A stretch of 14,736 nucleotides of DNA from assembly GCA_021767245.1 (NCBI GenBank), contig JAASTO010000052.1, positions 1 through 14,736 on the forward strand, written 5' to 3'. Below, one piece after another: positions 7,776-14,697 of the stretch (within the stretch, counting starts at the first letter, position 1; each line of letters opens with the position of its first letter). The notes below the pieces were generated by a model. It made no database searches. It was not told the DNA's origin and worked only from the letters and a program-made list of their open reading frames with translations. The stretch is from Balneolaceae bacterium. Its GTDB lineage: Bacteria > Bacteroidota > Rhodothermia > Balneolales > Balneolaceae. A program made the position numbers and the translations under genes.

Positions 7776-8706
7776 AATAATTAATCCAATCGATCGGTTT
7801 CAGGTGTTCCAATAATTCCTCTTCCGGACTGCCTTGTTCAGGGTGATGATCATACACCCACCGCACCTGCGGTGGAAGACTCATCAAGATGGATTCGATT
7901 CGCCCTTTGGTCTTCAGTCCGAATAATGTACCGCGATCGTGTATCAAATTAAATTCTACGTATCGCCCGCGGCGGATCTCCTGCCATTCCCGGTGCTTAT
8001 CATTGTACTCAATTTCCTTCCGCTTCTTCAAAATGGGAATGTAGGCATCGGTAAATGCATATCCACAGGCCCTGGCAAATTCAAACAGGTCATCCGCAGA
8101 GCGGTGCTCGTCCGGCCGCTGATAATCAAAGAATAAACCACCAATTCCACGCGCCTCTTCCCGGTGATGATTATAGAAATAGGCATCACACTCTGCTTTA
8201 AAATTCGGGTAATATTTCGGGTTGAACCGATCGCAAACATCCTTATGAACCTCATGGAAATGTTTGGCATCTTCAGGGAATAGATAATACGGAGTCATAT
8301 CCGCTCCACCGCCAAACCACTGATCTTTCAGTTCTCCGGACTCCTTATCATACAATTCAAAATAACGGTAGTTCGCATGGACCGTAGGAGCAAATGGATT
8401 CCGGGGATGGATCACCAGTGAGACACCCGTGGCAAAAAATGCAGACTCGGGCACTTCAAATTTGTGTTGCATGGCCTCAGGCAAAGGTCCGCCCACCGTT
8501 GACACATTCACTCCACCCTTCTCGATAACATCACCGTCAGCAATAATGCGGGTACTGCCACCTCCAAACCCATCCCGTTCCCAATCTTCTATCAGGAATT
8601 CTTGGGTACCTTCCACTGCCTCCAGTTCATCACAGATGTGTTGTTGAACATCAGAGACAAATTGTGTGAATTGGGATTTTATGGATCTTAGATTTCTATT
8701 TGTCAT
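7774..8706 (-). CDS. hemF: Coproporphyrinogen-III oxidase, oxygen-dependent
   Basis: Oxidatively decarboxylates coproporphyrinogen III to protoporphyrinogen IX using O2, in the cytosol. The 310 residues cover the whole family. Visible segments are FGGGSTRI (47-54), SLVIHPRNPFAPTVHANYRY (96-115) with H100 and H110, GGGADMTPYYLFPED (132-146), the family signature around AECDAYFYNHHREEARGIGG (171-190), and RRGRYVEFNLIHDRGTLFGL (245-264). I chose the ATG at 8706. A GTG at 8724 is also open in frame but lies inside palindromic repeat B and adds only six unconserved residues; neither start has a clear Shine-Dalgarno. It is unrelated to the anaerobic radical-SAM HemN, so this operon's heme route needs oxygen. 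The stop codon sits in the downstream hairpin repeat. Confidence 0.96.
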   Translation of the reverse strand: MTNRNLRSIKSQFTQFVSDVQQHICDELEAVEGTQEFLIEDWERDGFGGGSTRIIADGDVIEKGGVNVSTVGGPLPEAMQHKFEVPESAFFATGVSLVIHPRNPFAPTVHANYRYFELYDKESGELKDQWFGGGADMTPYYLFPEDAKHFHEVHKDVCDRFNPKYYPNFKAECDAYFYNHHREEARGIGGLFFDYQRPDEHRSADDLFEFARACGYAFTDAYIPILKKRKEIEYNDKHREWQEIRRGRYVEFNLIHDRGTLFGLKTKGRIESILMSLPPQVRWVYDHHPEQGSPEEELLEHLKPIDWINY

Positions 8707-8716
8707 ATCAAATTTA

Positions 8717-8762
8717 TTATTCACCGTAGGGGTAATTCATGAATTGCCCCTACGGTGAATGA
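8717..8762. repeat. 46-bp near-perfect palindrome, hem intergenic repeat copy B
   Basis: Centred between 8739 and 8740 on TTCA|TGAA, with 23-bp arms that pair throughout apart from two G-T positions (8733/8746 and 8718/8761). The core and the CACCGTAGGGG arm match copy A. It occupies the region just upstream of the hemF start. Confidence 0.88.
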
Positions 8763-8773
8763 ATTATGGGCTA

Positions 8774-8800
8774 ACCGGCCGAATTCGATTCGCCCCTACA
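8774..8800. repeat. Partial palindromic repeat following copy B
   Basis: GGCCGAAT-TCG-ATTCGCC forms an imperfect hairpin ending in CGATTCGCCCCTAC, the string also found at 6704-6717. It lies 11 bp beyond copy B. The order long palindrome then half element is therefore the same in the hemE-hemF and hemB-hemL gaps. Confidence 0.55.
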
Positions 8801-8816
8801 ATAGCACTCACGCTTA

Positions 8817-8867
8817 TTCCCAACCACCCGGTTGGGAACGCCTAACTGGACCTCCCGGTCCAATTAG
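8817..8867. repeat. Tandem hairpins just downstream of hemE
   Basis: Two adjacent stem-loops: TTCCCAACC (8817-8825) / GGTTGGGAA (8830-8838) with loop ACCC, and CTAACTGGACC (8842-8852) / GGTCCAATTAG (8857-8867) with loop TCCC and a single mismatch. On the transcribed strand the loops read GGGA and GGGT. They begin 2 bp after the hemE stop and have no T-run, so they look like another REP-type pair or an mRNA-stabilising structure. Confidence 0.75.
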
Positions 8868-8869
8868 TT

Positions 8870-9901
8870 TCAATACCTAAAATTCTTTACGGTATCCACA
8901 AAAGCCTTGGCATTCTCTACCGGTACATTAGGCAAAATACCATGACCCAAATTGGCAATGTAATTCCCTTTACCAAACCGCTGCAACATTTCCGTTGCTT
9001 CCGCTTCGATCTGCGCCGGCTTCATCAATAATTTGGAGGGATCGAAATTTCCCTGCACCACTTTATCGCCGGCAAACTGCCTGGCGTGTTCCGGAGTGCA
9101 CCCCCAGCCAATTCCAAAACCTGAAACGTTTGTAGTCCCAAATAGTGGATAGCTCCATTCTGCATCCTTGCAAAACATGATCAGAGGCACACCATAATCC
9201 TCATTCGCAATCCGCTTCAATTGCGGTAAAGCAAATTTCTTGAAATCATCCGGACCAAGAGCAGCAGCCCAAGATTCGAACACCTGAAGAGCCTGTGCCC
9301 CTGCTTTCACCTGATGATGCAAATACTGAATGGTCTGGTCTGTCATCACTTCCAACAGTTTCTGAGCCGCTTCAGGCTGGGAGAACAAAAATGACTTGGC
9401 TGTTGAAAACGTTTTGGATCCTTGCCCTTCCACCAGATAACAGAACAACGTCCACGGAGCACCGGCAAATCCGATCAGTGGTACGCGGCCATCCAGTTCC
9501 TTTCGTGTTAGAGTCAGAGCATCGTACACGTAACCGAGCTGTTCCTCAGCAGGAATGATATTCAGGTTACTGACCTGTTCAACGGTTCGGATCGGCTCAG
9601 GCAAATATGGACCAAACCCCGGTTTCAGCTGAACTTCCACACCCAGGCACTCAATCAGTACCAGGATATCCGAAAACAAAATAGCCGCATCGGTTCCTAC
9701 AATGTCAATAGGCTGAATGGTGATCTCAGATGCAAGCTCAGGGGTTTTAACCCGCTCAAAAAAACTATACTTCTTCTTGATTTCCATATACTCAGGCAGG
9801 TAACGTCCGGCCTGACGCATCATCCACACCGGTGGACGTTCGGTTTCTTTGCCTTCCAGTGTGTCTAGTAGTAATCTGTTTTTTAATTCGGGAAATGACA
9901 T
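8870..9901 (-). CDS. hemE: Uroporphyrinogen decarboxylase
   Basis: Removes the four acetate carboxyls of uroporphyrinogen III to give coproporphyrinogen III; cytosolic and cofactor-free. The 343-residue length is standard. The first family signature PVWMMRQAGRYLPEY is at 24-38, with the substrate-binding arginines R29 and R33. The catalytic aspartate is D78 in ILFSDILV. The second signature GFAGAPWTLFCYLVEG is at 144-159, and a late NLGHGILPNVP segment completes the active site. The ATG at 9901 gives the typical short N-terminus. It is transcribed after hemD across a 64-bp gap occupied by palindrome copy C, and before hemF across a gap of about 160 bp crowded with hairpins. Confidence 0.97.
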   Translation of the reverse strand: MSFPELKNRLLLDTLEGKETERPPVWMMRQAGRYLPEYMEIKKKYSFFERVKTPELASEITIQPIDIVGTDAAILFSDILVLIECLGVEVQLKPGFGPYLPEPIRTVEQVSNLNIIPAEEQLGYVYDALTLTRKELDGRVPLIGFAGAPWTLFCYLVEGQGSKTFSTAKSFLFSQPEAAQKLLEVMTDQTIQYLHHQVKAGAQALQVFESWAAALGPDDFKKFALPQLKRIANEDYGVPLIMFCKDAEWSYPLFGTTNVSGFGIGWGCTPEHARQFAGDKVVQGNFDPSKLLMKPAQIEAEATEMLQRFGKGNYIANLGHGILPNVPVENAKAFVDTVKNFRY

Positions 9902-9946
9902 TGATCAATATTAATTAAAAAAATTTGTAGTAAGAGGCATTTACCT

Positions 9947-9990
9947 CAACCTTCGCAGGGGTAATTCATGAATTATCCCTGCGAAGGTTG
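9947..9990. repeat. 44-bp palindrome, hem intergenic repeat copy C, overlapping hemD 3' end
   Basis: Arms of 22 bp centred between 9968 and 9969, complementary except for one G-T position (9961/9976). The core TAATTCATGAATTA/T and GGGG are as in copies A and B, but the outer arms read CAACCTTCGCA instead of CATCACCGTA, with both arms changed together. The hemD stop is at 9966-9968, so the hemD reading frame runs through one arm. Confidence 0.9.
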
Positions 9991-10670
9991 TAGAATTGGA
10001 AAATAGATTCCATCAGCGATTCCACAGTTGAATACTCGGGGATGATGCTTTTCAGTATACCAACACCTTTGGCAGCCTCTTCTGTGGTAGGGCCAATACA
10101 AAAAACTTGCTGATCCTCAGAAACCGAATTTTGTTCACTGAAAGATTCAACCGCACTTGGGCTCATAAATACGACTGCGTCAAAATCATTCAGATCATCC
10201 ATCTTGTGGTGGGTCAAAACGGTATGGTAAACTTCAATATTGACCACTTCAACCGATTCACCCAACAGTTTACCTAGATCAGCTGCCTTCAGGTTTCCAC
10301 AAAAATGGACCACTTTTTTGAAGTCCAACTTCTTCATCATTTCTGCCAGAGCCAAAGCATTATACTCTTCCGGAAAAGAGACCTCCAGTCCCAATTCTTC
10401 CAGTTTTTCGGCTGTTTTAGCGCCAACTGCAAATATATGATCCGGGATCTTGAGCTCCTGAATTTTAGGAGAAACGGCCTTCACCGCTTTTTTACTCGTG
10501 AATATCCAGGCGTCTGCTTTATCCGGTAATTGATCTATCCATAAACCCGGCATCAAATATTCGAAAGTGATAAAGGGTTCGCTTTCGATCAGCAACTCAC
10601 CATTTTCAAGGTGCGTGCGCTTTTGTTCTGAAAGCTGAGTTGTAAATAAGATGCGGGGCTTCTTACTCAT
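9966..10670 (-). CDS. hemD: Uroporphyrinogen-III synthase
   Basis: Cyclises hydroxymethylbilane with inversion of ring D to uroporphyrinogen III. HemD proteins are poorly conserved, and this one is recognised by its 234-residue length, its position after hemC and the family's scattered motifs: IFTSKKAVKAV (56-66), AVGAKTAEKLEELG (81-94), VVFMSPSAVESF (166-177) and CIGPTTEEAAKGVG (191-204). Its ATG overlaps the hemC stop by 8 nt (ATGAGTAA), indicating translational coupling. The last seven residues, NLRRDNS (228-234), are encoded entirely inside palindrome copy C, so the native C-terminus was probably altered by that repeat; the tail lies outside the conserved domain. Confidence 0.93.
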   Translation of the reverse strand: MSKKPRILFTTQLSEQKRTHLENGELLIESEPFITFEYLMPGLWIDQLPDKADAWIFTSKKAVKAVSPKIQELKIPDHIFAVGAKTAEKLEELGLEVSFPEEYNALALAEMMKKLDFKKVVHFCGNLKAADLGKLLGESVEVVNIEVYHTVLTHHKMDDLNDFDAVVFMSPSAVESFSEQNSVSEDQQVFCIGPTTEEAAKGVGILKSIIPEYSTVESLMESIFQFYNLRRDNS

Positions 10671-11562
10671 TTTCAGGATGCTCCAGCAATTTTTCTGCTC
10701 CTTCCTGTTTCAGTATCAACGCCCACTCTCTTCCAAGCTCTGCATGTGCATCACCCAAAGAAACTGACCGTTCGATATCCAGTCTCTCACGTCCATCCAG
10801 CGATAATACGGCTCCCTTAAAACTTAATAGGTTTTTTTTAACCTTTGCATGGGCGCCCACCGGACTCGAGCATCCGGCTTCCAATTCGTTCAAAAAGGCT
10901 CGTTCAATTGCTCCACATAAATGAGTTTCCCGGTGATCGATCTTTTCCAAAACAGATTCAAATTTACTGCCCTCTTTACAAACAATGCCTACAATTCCTT
11001 GAGAAGGTGCAGGGATCATCCAGTCCAGCACTTCAGATATTCGGTCTTCATAACCGATACGCTCCAAACCGGCCGATGCAAATACAGCCCCGTGCCACTC
11101 GCTGGAATCCACTTTCTTTAATCGTGTAGGCACATTTCCACGGAGCCCTACCACTTCATCATCCGGAAATCGGTTCAACCAAAAAGCTTTTCGGCGAATA
11201 CTTCCGGTTGCAATAATTTTCTTTTCGTTTTTTTTGGGTTGAACCGGTTGGACCAACACATCCATCGGGTTACCGCGTTTAAGCACGGCCAAGAGCTTCA
11301 ACCCTTCCGGCAAAACCGTAGGGACATCTTTAAGGGAGTGAACCGCAAGATCTATGTCGCCGTTAATCAGGGCTTCATCCAGGGCTTTGGTAAATACCCC
11401 TTTATCTCCCAGCTTATCGAGTGGAATATCCTGAACTTTATCTCCAAAAGATTCGATCTCAACAAGTTCAGAATCTACTCCACGTGAACTCAGTTCGTCA
11501 GCTACTTTGTTTGCCTGCCAGAGTGCGAGTGTACTTTTACGGGTGCCGATCCTAAGCTTCAT
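10663..11562 (-). CDS. hemC: Hydroxymethylbilane synthase (porphobilinogen deaminase)
   Basis: Polymerises four porphobilinogens into hydroxymethylbilane on a covalently bound dipyrromethane cofactor. The 299 residues are close to the usual length. The N-terminal GTRKSTLALWQA (6-17), the HSLKDVPT stretch (75-82) with catalytic D79, the RRKAFWLNRFPD region (123-134), and ELEAGCSSPVGA (227-238), where C231 anchors the cofactor, are all present. It overlaps hemA upstream by 11 nt and hemD downstream by 8 nt, so the three are almost certainly translated from one message. Confidence 0.97.
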   Translation of the reverse strand: MKLRIGTRKSTLALWQANKVADELSSRGVDSELVEIESFGDKVQDIPLDKLGDKGVFTKALDEALINGDIDLAVHSLKDVPTVLPEGLKLLAVLKRGNPMDVLVQPVQPKKNEKKIIATGSIRRKAFWLNRFPDDEVVGLRGNVPTRLKKVDSSEWHGAVFASAGLERIGYEDRISEVLDWMIPAPSQGIVGIVCKEGSKFESVLEKIDHRETHLCGAIERAFLNELEAGCSSPVGAHAKVKKNLLSFKGAVLSLDGRERLDIERSVSLGDAHAELGREWALILKQEGAEKLLEHPENE

Positions 11563-12733
11563 TCTTCACCTTCTCGAATTCCTTATCAATTCGGTCGATG
11601 TGAATAGCCATGATCTTTTTCTTGATGCGCCGGGTTACTTCTTCCATTTGATGGTACGACTCGTCATCCATTTTATGCTTCACCCTGTCTAATTCAGAAT
11701 TCGTGATATCACTCAGCCGATGTTCAATTTCTTTGATGCGCGGCAGTAAATAGCGGGAGCGCTTTACCCGGTTCATAAAATCACTTTTCTCTTCATCAAT
11801 GATCTCACGGATTTTTGGAATGGAGCCTTCCCGCTTTTCGATCGCCTTCTGATTGGCTTCGTGAATGGAATCCATATCGATCAAAGTCACGTTACCGATA
11901 TCATTGACTTCAGGATTCACATTTCGGGGTACACTCAGATCCAATACCAACTGATGGTGTTCAACTCCTTCAAAATGTTCAGGGTGCAGGATCGGGTTTT
12001 TAGCTCCTGTAGCGGTAATCACCAGATCTGCTTTTTTGATCTCTTCATCCAGATCAGAAAAGGCATGGGCCTTGATATCAAATGAAGAAGCCAACTCCTT
12101 AGCCCGGTCTATGGTTCGGTTAACCACAGAAATATGCTCTGCACCATTCGAAATGAGATTCTTGGCTGAAACCTTGCCCATCTTACCCGCTCCAATCAGT
12201 AATATGCGTACCTGACTCAGGTCCTTAAAATGCTCCAAGGCAAGCTGAGTAGCTGCGAACCCGACGGAGGCCGTACCTTTGCCAAAATCGGTTTCAGTAC
12301 GGCTCCGTTTGTGTGCTCGGAAAACGGATTGGATCAACTGATGAAATTCACCTGAAAGTCCTTTTTTCTTGGCTTGTTTGTAAGCCTGTTTCACCTGTTG
12401 AATAATCTGCACATCGCCCAAAACCTGTGAATCCAGCCCGGTTCCCACCTCATACAAATGGTTGTAAGCATCATCCTGAACATGAACATAACCATGTTCT
12501 TTAAAGAATTTGCGATCTGTATTGGTAGATTTGCACAGGGCGGAGATAAGAATATCGGGGTCGCAAAATGCGTAAAGTTCGGTTCGGTTGCAGGTATCCA
12601 GCATTAAAATACCTCCGGGTATATCCTTGGTATGAAAATCAAGGAGCTCCCTTCGATGATTGTCCAAATAAAATAATTCACGAATAGAAACCTCACTCTT
12701 CCAGTGAGATATACCTATTGCACTAAACCTCAT
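11552..12733 (-). CDS. hemA: Glutamyl-tRNA reductase
   Basis: Reduces glutamyl-tRNA(Glu) to glutamate-1-semialdehyde with NADPH, the entry and usual control point of the C5 heme pathway. The 393 residues show the catalytic cysteine C48 in LDTCNRTELYAF (45-56), the GLDSQVLGDVQIIQQVK segment (99-115) in which Asp replaces the more common Glu, the HKRSRTET helix (141-148), the NADP-binding GAGKMG (181-186), and a C-terminal dimerisation helix rich in charged residues. It is the first gene of the heme operon. AGGAA (plus-strand 12741-12745) sits 7 nt before the ATG. Upstream is a 322-bp divergent region with candidate operator palindromes. Confidence 0.97.
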   Translation of the reverse strand: MRFSAIGISHWKSEVSIRELFYLDNHRRELLDFHTKDIPGGILMLDTCNRTELYAFCDPDILISALCKSTNTDRKFFKEHGYVHVQDDAYNHLYEVGTGLDSQVLGDVQIIQQVKQAYKQAKKKGLSGEFHQLIQSVFRAHKRSRTETDFGKGTASVGFAATQLALEHFKDLSQVRILLIGAGKMGKVSAKNLISNGAEHISVVNRTIDRAKELASSFDIKAHAFSDLDEEIKKADLVITATGAKNPILHPEHFEGVEHHQLVLDLSVPRNVNPEVNDIGNVTLIDMDSIHEANQKAIEKREGSIPKIREIIDEEKSDFMNRVKRSRYLLPRIKEIEHRLSDITNSELDRVKHKMDDESYHQMEEVTRRIKKKIMAIHIDRIDKEFEKVKNEA

Positions 12734-13055
12734 AAATTACTTCCTAAAATTTTCCGGCACATGAGTCAGGAAAGTATTTCCCGAATATGAAGATTATGTG
12801 AAGAAAATCTTCATTTTCACAAAATAACTGTCTTTAAACCTGCTCAGACCCTGATTTTGTCTTCACATTTATGATTCAATTAAAATACCATTTTTGTTAT
12901 TCAAAAGTGATCTCAAATCTTTATCAGGAGGATAAGTCACCACATAATCATCGGATCATTCAGCAAAGAAGAAACATCCTCAGCTCGAAGTTCAATGGCA
13001 GGATACCTATATTCACCTCACACATTTAAAACCAATTTGACCACACTACACTTAC
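12734..13055. other. 322-bp divergent intergenic region between hemA and the DUF3127 gene
   Basis: It must hold the promoters of the heme operon (-) and of the DUF3127 gene (+). It is AT-rich and contains the palindromic cluster described separately at 12796-12868. I found no convincing promoter consensus on either strand and no short coding frame. An isolated AGGAGG at 12926-12931 has no start codon at usable distance. Confidence 0.6.
12796..12868. promoter_or_regulatory. Cluster of TGAAGA/TCTTCA half-sites upstream of hemA (candidate operator)
   Basis: The 15-bp palindrome TGAAGA-AAA-TCTTCA is at 12799-12813. It is nested in a wider TGTGAA...TTCACA pair (12797-12802 / 12816-12821). A third half-site lies 46 bp further on, so that ATGTGAAGA (12796-12804) is exactly inverted as TCTTCACAT (12860-12868). 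Three copies in the hemA upstream region suggest regulator binding, for which heme, iron or redox signals would be natural; no regulator can be named. Confidence 0.4.
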
Positions 13056-13415
13056 ATGGATCTTCAAATAGCAGGGAAAGTCACCAAACTTTTAGACGAA
13101 CAATCAGGACAAGGGAAAAATGGTCCCTGGAGAAAACGGGATTTCATTCTTGAAACCAAAGGCAAATACCCAAAACAGGTTTGTATTACACAATGGGGAG
13201 ATAATATCGACCAAAACAAAGTGAACGAAGGTGACGAGATCACGGCCTTTATTGACATTCAAAGCCGGGAGTACAAAGGAAACTGGTACACCGATGTAAA
13301 AGCCTGGAAGATCGAGCAAGGCGCCGGTGGTGGAGAAGTAGCCGATCCGCCCCCAAGCGCCCCGGGACTAACCCTTGACGGCAACCAAGACTTGGATGAT
13401 GATCTGCCGTTTTAA
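13056..13415 (+). CDS. DUF3127 domain protein with SSB-like C-terminal tip
   Basis: A 119-residue small protein of the DUF3127 family, an OB-fold-like group common in Bacteroidota and without an established function. The folded part (about 1-88) starts MDLQIAGKVTKLL and has GPWRKRDFILET (23-34), QWGD (46-49) and a YKGNWYTDVKAWKIE strand (73-87). A Gly/Pro-rich linker (about 89-105) leads to an acidic end, DLDDDLPF (112-119), closely resembling the DDDIPF tip by which single-stranded DNA-binding proteins recruit RecO, PriA, RecQ and other partners. A ssDNA-related role is therefore inferred, not shown. The ATG at 13056 gives the family N-terminus. It is monocistronic and ends in a strong terminator shared with the aldo/keto reductase gene. 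Confidence 0.85.
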   Translation: MDLQIAGKVTKLLDEQSGQGKNGPWRKRDFILETKGKYPKQVCITQWGDNIDQNKVNEGDEITAFIDIQSREYKGNWYTDVKAWKIEQGAGGGEVADPPPSAPGLTLDGNQDLDDDLPF

Positions 13416-13453
13416 AAGAGCCTGATCAGGAACCGGATCTGAACGATAGATCT

Positions 13454-13499
13454 TAAAAAAAAAGAGTCACTCAGAACAAACTGAATGACTCTTTTTTTA
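13454..13499. terminator. Bidirectional intrinsic terminator between the DUF3127 gene and the aldo/keto reductase gene
   Basis: Stem AGAGTCA-c-TCAG (13463-13474) pairs with CTGA-a-TGACTCT (13481-13492) around a 6-nt loop, with one mismatch. It is flanked by a nine-A run on the left and a seven-T run on the right, so it terminates transcription from both sides. Confidence 0.92.
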
Positions 13500-13526
13500 T
13501 GTAATGAGGTTAAATCGAGAACTGAC

Positions 13527-14528
13527 TTAGTTTCTTCTCCAATCAATATCAGTTTTCGGTTTGTTATCCAGGATCTCCTCGATCTTTTCCATGGCGGCAT
13601 CATCCACCTTATCGACCAACTCTGTGGCCTTCATGTTCTGTTCCACCTGCTTCACATTAGAAGCACCGGTGATGACCGTACTGACATTCGGGTTCTTCAG
13701 GCACCAAATCAGAGCAAGCTGTGGCATCGGAACCCCAAGGTCGTCAGAAACTTTAGCCAGTTTCTCAACCTTGCGTAACTTCTCTTTTCCTTCCTCGGTT
13801 TCAAGCAATTGCTTGCGCAACCAGCTGTATTTTTCCAGATCCAGTCGGGATCCTTCAGGAATACCATCGTTATATTTCCCGGTAAGCAATCCACTGGCCA
13901 GGGGACTCCAGATGGTAGTACCAAGTCCGATATCTTCATACAGGGCACTGAATTCTTTTTCTACCTTATCCCTGCGGAACATATTGTATTCCGGTTGTTC
14001 CATCAGCGGTGGACGCAAATGATTCTCCTTGGCAAAATCATAAGCTTTTCGAATTTGATCGGCACTCCACTCACTGGTTCCCCAGTACAAGGCCTTACCT
14101 TCATTGATCACCTGATTCATGGCCCACACCGTTTCCTCGATCGGAGTATGGATATCCGGACGGTGACAAAAGATCAGGTCCACATAATCCGTCTGCATTC
14201 TTTGCAGAGCCGCCTCGGTTCCCTCTTTAATGTGTTTGAAAGAAAGCCCCTGATCGTTCGGACCTTCCCCGCCCCAGAAGATCTTTGTAGAAAGCACCAG
14301 GTCAGATCGTTTCCAGCCTGCTTTCTTTATCACTTCTCCCATGATGGTCTCTGACTTTCCATTCTCGTAAGCCTCTGCATTATCAAAGAAGTTAACACCG
14401 GCATCGTAGGCTGTTTTCATTTGATTGTAGGCGAGGTCGGTATCTACCTGCTCACCAAAAGTGACCCATGAGCCAAAAGAAAGAGCTGAAACTTTGAGTC
14501 CGGATCGTCCTAAAAATCTGTATTCCAT
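13527..14528 (-). CDS. Aldo/keto reductase, Kv-beta-like (AKR6-type)
   Basis: A 333-residue NADPH-dependent oxidoreductase of the (beta/alpha)8 aldo/keto reductase superfamily; cytosolic. The catalytic tetrad is visible as D49 and Y54 (FFDNAEAYENGKSE), K82 (LSTK) and H122 (FCHRPD). The cofactor segment YWGTSEWSADQI and the late TVITGASNVKQVEQN stretch (the latter binding the adenine phosphate) are intact. The FFDNAEAY and FCHRPD context and the N-terminal MEYRFLGRSGLKVS match the group containing voltage-gated potassium-channel beta subunits and bacterial YghZ-like reductases, which act on aldehydes such as methylglyoxal; the substrate here is not determinable. It is a single gene ending in a shared terminator. 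Confidence 0.93.
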   Translation of the reverse strand: MEYRFLGRSGLKVSALSFGSWVTFGEQVDTDLAYNQMKTAYDAGVNFFDNAEAYENGKSETIMGEVIKKAGWKRSDLVLSTKIFWGGEGPNDQGLSFKHIKEGTEAALQRMQTDYVDLIFCHRPDIHTPIEETVWAMNQVINEGKALYWGTSEWSADQIRKAYDFAKENHLRPPLMEQPEYNMFRRDKVEKEFSALYEDIGLGTTIWSPLASGLLTGKYNDGIPEGSRLDLEKYSWLRKQLLETEEGKEKLRKVEKLAKVSDDLGVPMPQLALIWCLKNPNVSTVITGASNVKQVEQNMKATELVDKVDDAAMEKIEEILDNKPKTDIDWRRN

Positions 14529-14642
14529 TGTATTGCAATTAGTTTAGTGTTCATTTTTATTTCTCTTACTTTAACAGATGTGTCCCACAATACGTTCTAA
14601 AAAATTGAATTAATAATATTCGAATCTGAAGAATAAGATTTT

Positions 14643-14650
14643 TATCTTTG
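14643..14650 (+). promoter_or_regulatory. Possible -7 promoter element (TAnnTTTG type) for the tRNA
   Basis: TATCTTTG matches the TAnnTTTG -7 consensus of Bacteroidota primary sigma factors and lies 47 bp before the tRNA 5' end. No TTG is found at the expected -33 spacing, so the call is tentative. The rest of the 169-bp gap between the aldo/keto reductase start and the tRNA shows nothing else I could identify. Confidence 0.4.
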
Positions 14651-14697
14651 GCGCCTCGCATGTAACAATTTCGTTGTACTGCGGATACATACAAATA

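Noticed and set aside
8707..8724. Six-codon N-terminal extension of hemF from a GTG at 8724
   Set aside because: The GTG lies in palindrome copy B, the added residues are not part of the conserved domain, and an ATG follows at 8706. The shorter form was preferred, though the sequence alone does not exclude the longer one.
6608..9990. CRISPR-like array from recurring palindromes
   Set aside because: The copies are separated by whole genes, spacing is irregular and there are no spacers or cas genes.
12797..12821. CRP/FNR-type binding site (TGTGA...TCACA)
   Set aside because: The half-sites are 15 bp apart instead of about 6, so the match to that consensus does not hold.
13561..14354. Long open frames (153 and 181 codons) on the plus strand
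   Set aside because: They are antisense to the clearly conserved aldo/keto reductase gene and show no recognisable motif or ribosome binding site.
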